Source of the DNA: Oscillospiraceae bacterium
GTDB lineage: Bacteria; Bacillota; Clostridia; Oscillospirales; Oscillospiraceae
Assembly (NCBI GenBank): GCA_017624645.1
Contig: JAGAMQ010000035.1
Location: 1 to 6,605, forward strand
Length of the DNA: 6,605 bases
Reading direction: 5' to 3'
The position numbers and the translations under genes were made by a program. The notes under the pieces are model-generated. The model made no database searches. It was not told where the DNA came from and saw only the letters and a program-made list of their open reading frames with translations. Shown one piece after another: positions 3,886 through 6,605 of this stretch. Every line of letters starts with the position of its first letter. Position 1 is the first letter of the stretch.

Positions 3886-6525
3886 TTATTCCTCTGGGTC
3901 TGTACAGTCGTCAGTACCTTCTGTAAGATCTTCAAAATTCATCTGGGGTGATTGACCGTTTTTCATCAACTCCCATTGTTCCTTGGTGACCAGGATTGTT
4001 CTGGGCTTGCTTCCTACAAAGGGTCCGACGATGCCTTTTTCTTCCATCTCGTCTACGATTCTTGCAGCACGGGCATAACCCAGTTTCAGTCGCCTTTGAA
4101 GCATGGAAACGGATGCCTGTCCAGTTTCCAGGATCACATCTACAGCTGCAGGAAGCATCTCGTCACCGGCCAGTTCGTCGCCGGTGGGCTCGAGATCAGA
4201 TGCAGTTGCCGGTTTGGAACCGGTCTGTTTTGCCTTAGTTTCGATCTCCTGCATAACTGTTTCATCGTATTCTGTGGAGAAATTGGATTTAACATATGCT
4301 GCTACGGCCTCGACCTCAGCATCGCTGACAAAACATCCTTGTACACGCCTGGGCTTGCCGCTTCCAATAGGTGCATAGAGCATATCGCCCTTGCCTACCA
4401 GTTTTTCTGCACCCTGCGTGTCTAGAATGATTCGGGATTCCATAGCAGATGCAACAGAAAACGCAATGCGGGAAGGAATATTTGCCTTCATGAGACCGGT
4501 GATGACATCAGCAGAGGGACGCTGTGTAGCGATAACAAGATGGATACCGGCAGCACGGCCCATTTGTGCGATCCGGCAAATGGATTCTTCCACCTCCTTG
4601 GCTGCCACCAGCATCAGATCCGCCAGCTCGTCAATAACGACCACGATCTGTGCCAGCTTTGCTTCAGGCTCATTCTGGGCTTCCATAATGCTGTTATAGG
4701 ATTCGAGATCACGAACGCCGGCATCGGACATAGACCGATATCTGCGCATCATTTCCGTTACTGCCCACTGTAAAGATCCAGCAGCCTTTTTGGGGTCAGT
4801 CACTACAAGGATCAGAAGATGCGGTATCCCGTTATAGTTGACCAATTCCACCATTTTGGGATCGATCATGATCAATTTTACTTCAGCAGGGGTGGCCTTA
4901 TAGAGCAGGGAGATAATAATGGAGTTCATGCATACGGATTTACCGGATCCGGTTGTGCCGGCAATGAGCATATGGGGCAATTTTGCGATGTTTCCTACGA
5001 TGCAGCTTCCGCCAATATCCTTGCCTACAGCAAAAGAGGATTTGGACTTTGCCTTATCAAATTCGGTAGAATCAATGACTTCACGCAGAGATACTGTATT
5101 CACATCACGGTTGGGAACCTCAATGCCCACAACAGAGATCTTACCGGGGATGGCGGCAATCCGGACACCGGTTGCACCCAGACTCAGGGCAATATCGTCT
5201 GCAGCTGTGGTGAGCTTATTCAGACGCACGCCTTTTTCAAGCTCCACTTCATAACGGGTAACACTGGGACCCCGGGTCACGTTGATTATGTGGGCTTCGA
5301 TCCTGAAGCTGGCAAGAGTTTCATTCAACCTTGCGGTATTCTCTTTCATTTCGGCTGTGCCGTCAGATATAGTTCCTTTGGGCAATTTCAGCAGGTCGAT
5401 GGGTGGGAAGCGGTAGAGGGGTTTTTCCTCCGTCTCTGCCTGTGCGATTTCTACAGCAACCTCTTGAGCAGACTCCAGAGCATCCTGCGCGGTTACTTTC
5501 TCCTTAGCAACTTCTGTAGTGCTGGGTACATTCAATGCAACCGGGTCTGCATCCAGATTGAGCTCCGGGAAGGTAACCCGCTCTTGGACATCATCCTCTT
5601 TTTGGGAAACGGTGGGTACTGACTGGGGTGTATCCTTCCGCTTTTTTTGTATCGGTATGATCTCAGGTTGGGTGTCAGGGCTGCCCTTTCCGGAGACTGT
5701 GCCGGCAGCTGCCACAGGATCATCTACATCCCCTTCTATTTGGGAAAATATGTCAGAAGCTCGTTTTGCGGGTGTGGGTTTCTTCTCAGTTTGTTCTTCT
5801 GCCAGTTGGCGCTTTCGTTCAATGTACTCGATCCGCTTATTGGCAATGTGATTCACAACCACAGCTGCAGGTTCCTGCTTCTCTTCCGGCTCCTCCTCTT
5901 CCCAATCGGGACGAGGTCTGTTTTGGATCGCGCGTATTATGCTGGGTATTGTGATCTGCATACCGCCTAAAAGGGTGAGAACTGCAGCGGGCACCAAAAC
6001 AATGTAGGAAAATACACTTCCGCACAGCAGCTTGATCAGCGCGGCAAGGCCACCGCAAAGGAAACCTCCGGTAGTGCCCTCAACACCACCGGTGTAAAGA
6101 TCGGATACCATCTTTATACCGGTGGAAACATGCTGGGGGTTCAATACAAGATGGGCAATACATCCGCTGCAAACCACAAAACATACCAGACAAATAGAGC
6201 GCATCTTTACCGGACGCTTTCCGCTGAATGTATGTATGTAGAAAAGATACAAAAGGATCGGAATGGAAATGAGATATCCTGCCTGCCCGAGGATACCGCA
6301 TACAATATCCTTAAAGAGCATCACAAGTATGCCTTCCGATTGAAAAAACGCAACCAGGAACAGCACAAAGAAGATTAAAAAGCATCCGGAGGAAACCACG
6401 CGAAAGGGCATCTTTTCTTTAGAAACCGATTCATTCTTCTTGCCGGTATTCTTTTGACTTGTGCCGCGCTTTTTTGTGCCGGAGGCCGCTCGTTCTGCCT
6501 GAGATTTTCGTTTGGTATCAGCCAT
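3886..6525 (-). CDS. ftsK/spoIIIE: DNA translocase FtsK/SpoIIIE
   Basis: Septal, membrane-anchored hexameric ATPase that pumps double-stranded DNA through the closing division or sporulation septum. The 879-aa product starts with a basic tail (1-40), then four or five membrane segments (about 41-62, 79-99, 109-128, 148-168, 171-191). A variable linker rich in Glu, Pro and Lys spans about 204-365. The motor region follows: the alpha-like part from about 370, Walker A GTTGSGKS (523-530), Walker B VVVIDELAD (Asp632, Glu633), RIAQMGRAAGIH and ATQRPS (666-671). The C-terminal gamma winged-helix domain (about 786-846, QRRLKLGYARAARIVDEMEEKG) reads polarity sequences in this family. ATG 6525 has AAGGAG 7 nt upstream. 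One family-conserved Pro is Leu here (Leu573 in LLILVVTDP). Clostridia often use one such protein for both division and sporulation; sequence alone does not tell whether to name it FtsK or SpoIIIE. Confidence 0.97.
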   Translation of the reverse strand: MADTKRKSQAERAASGTKKRGTSQKNTGKKNESVSKEKMPFRVVSSGCFLIFFVLFLVAFFQSEGILVMLFKDIVCGILGQAGYLISIPILLYLFYIHTFSGKRPVKMRSICLVCFVVCSGCIAHLVLNPQHVSTGIKMVSDLYTGGVEGTTGGFLCGGLAALIKLLCGSVFSYIVLVPAAVLTLLGGMQITIPSIIRAIQNRPRPDWEEEEPEEKQEPAAVVVNHIANKRIEYIERKRQLAEEQTEKKPTPAKRASDIFSQIEGDVDDPVAAAGTVSGKGSPDTQPEIIPIQKKRKDTPQSVPTVSQKEDDVQERVTFPELNLDADPVALNVPSTTEVAKEKVTAQDALESAQEVAVEIAQAETEEKPLYRFPPIDLLKLPKGTISDGTAEMKENTARLNETLASFRIEAHIINVTRGPSVTRYEVELEKGVRLNKLTTAADDIALSLGATGVRIAAIPGKISVVGIEVPNRDVNTVSLREVIDSTEFDKAKSKSSFAVGKDIGGSCIVGNIAKLPHMLIAGTTGSGKSVCMNSIIISLLYKATPAEVKLIMIDPKMVELVNYNGIPHLLILVVTDPKKAAGSLQWAVTEMMRRYRSMSDAGVRDLESYNSIMEAQNEPEAKLAQIVVVIDELADLMLVAAKEVEESICRIAQMGRAAGIHLVIATQRPSADVITGLMKANIPSRIAFSVASAMESRIILDTQGAEKLVGKGDMLYAPIGSGKPRRVQGCFVSDAEVEAVAAYVKSNFSTEYDETVMQEIETKAKQTGSKPATASDLEPTGDELAGDEMLPAAVDVILETGQASVSMLQRRLKLGYARAARIVDEMEEKGIVGPFVGSKPRTILVTKEQWELMKNGQSPQMNFEDLTEGTDDCTDPEE

Positions 6526-6532
6526 GTTCTGT

Positions 6533-6538
6533 CTCCTT
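6533..6538 (-). promoter_or_regulatory. Ribosome binding site of ftsK/spoIIIE
   Basis: AAGGAG on the minus strand, 7 nt before ATG 6525, fixing the start of the translocase. I see no convincing promoter between this site and the right edge. Confidence 0.8.
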
Positions 6539-6547
6539 GTCGAGAAA

Positions 6548-6605
6548 TTAGATTAAATACATAATGAAAACAAACAGTGCTGCACCCCAGCTGTAATATG
6601 CAAAG
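6548..6605 (-). CDS. 3' end of an unidentified upstream gene, probably a membrane protein
   Basis: In one minus-strand frame the right edge reads FAYYSWGAALFVFIMYLI followed by TAA (6550-6548), 22 nt before the ftsK start. The composition is that of a terminal membrane helix, and the spacing would suit an operon with ftsK. Only 18 codons are visible, another frame also stays open for most of the stretch, and the family cannot be recognised, so this is a tentative call. Confidence 0.4.
   Translation of the reverse strand, partial: FAYYSWGAALFVFIMYLI

Noticed and set aside
3952..4699. Several plus-strand open frames of 80-157 codons
   Set aside because: Antisense to the conserved C-terminal half of the translocase, with Cys/His-rich low-plausibility composition and no start signals.
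4819..5622. 267-codon open frame on the plus strand
   Set aside because: It lies wholly antisense to the ftsK/spoIIIE motor and linker, has no ribosome binding site or recognisable domain, and its length is explained by the codon bias of the gene opposite.
6538..6580. Sigma-A promoter for ftsK/spoIIIE (TTGTTT, 17 nt, TAATTT)
   Set aside because: The -10 matches only 3 of 6 consensus bases in an A/T-rich stretch, which is too weak to report as a feature.
1..6605. A new biological system
   Set aside because: All full-length genes belong to the known SpoIIIA-SpoIIQ complex and FtsK/SpoIIIE family; there is no unexplained gene, repeat array or mobile element in the window.

Overview
The window comes from an endospore-forming Firmicute, most likely a class Clostridia member. 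The mid-range base composition and the style of the SpoIIIA and FtsK proteins suggest the Oscillospirales/Ruminococcaceae side, but that family-level placement is inference. Every recognisable gene lies on the minus strand, so transcription runs from right (6605) to left (1). The content is chromosomal core sporulation and cell-division sequence. I see no mobile element, CRISPR array, tRNA, rRNA or riboswitch.

In transcription order: (i) 6548-6604 holds what looks like the last 18 codons of an upstream membrane-protein gene. (ii) 3886-6525 encodes a full-length FtsK/SpoIIIE-type DNA translocase of 879 aa. (iii) 3803-3885 is the only real intergenic gap. It packs a perfect GC-rich 15-bp inverted repeat just after the ftsK stop, directly followed by a good match to a sigma-E promoter. 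(iv) 1-3802 is the spoIIIA operon in canonical order: spoIIIAA, AB, AC, AD, AE, AF and the 5' part of spoIIIAG, which runs off the left edge. spoIIIAH would be expected beyond the edge.

SpoIIIAA-AH, with SpoIIQ from the forespore, form the A-Q or 'feeding tube' transenvelope complex linking mother cell and forespore. SpoIIIAA is the ATPase. SpoIIIAB to AE are membrane components with some type II secretion/pilus resemblance. SpoIIIAF and AG carry ring-building-motif domains related to type III secretion and flagellar ring proteins. FtsK/SpoIIIE pumps the chromosome across the same septum, so two septum-crossing machines sit next to each other here.

The operon is very compact: most junctions are ATGA or TGATG overlaps, there is a 2-nt gap at AB/AC, and AF/AG overlap by 19 nt. 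Strong Shine-Dalgarno sequences precede AA, AB, AF and AG, while AC, AD and AE have none that I can see, which points to translational coupling for that middle block. The system is known. The items most worth a second look are the hairpin/sigma-E promoter junction, the ftsK-spoIIIA adjacency and the ribosome-binding-site pattern.
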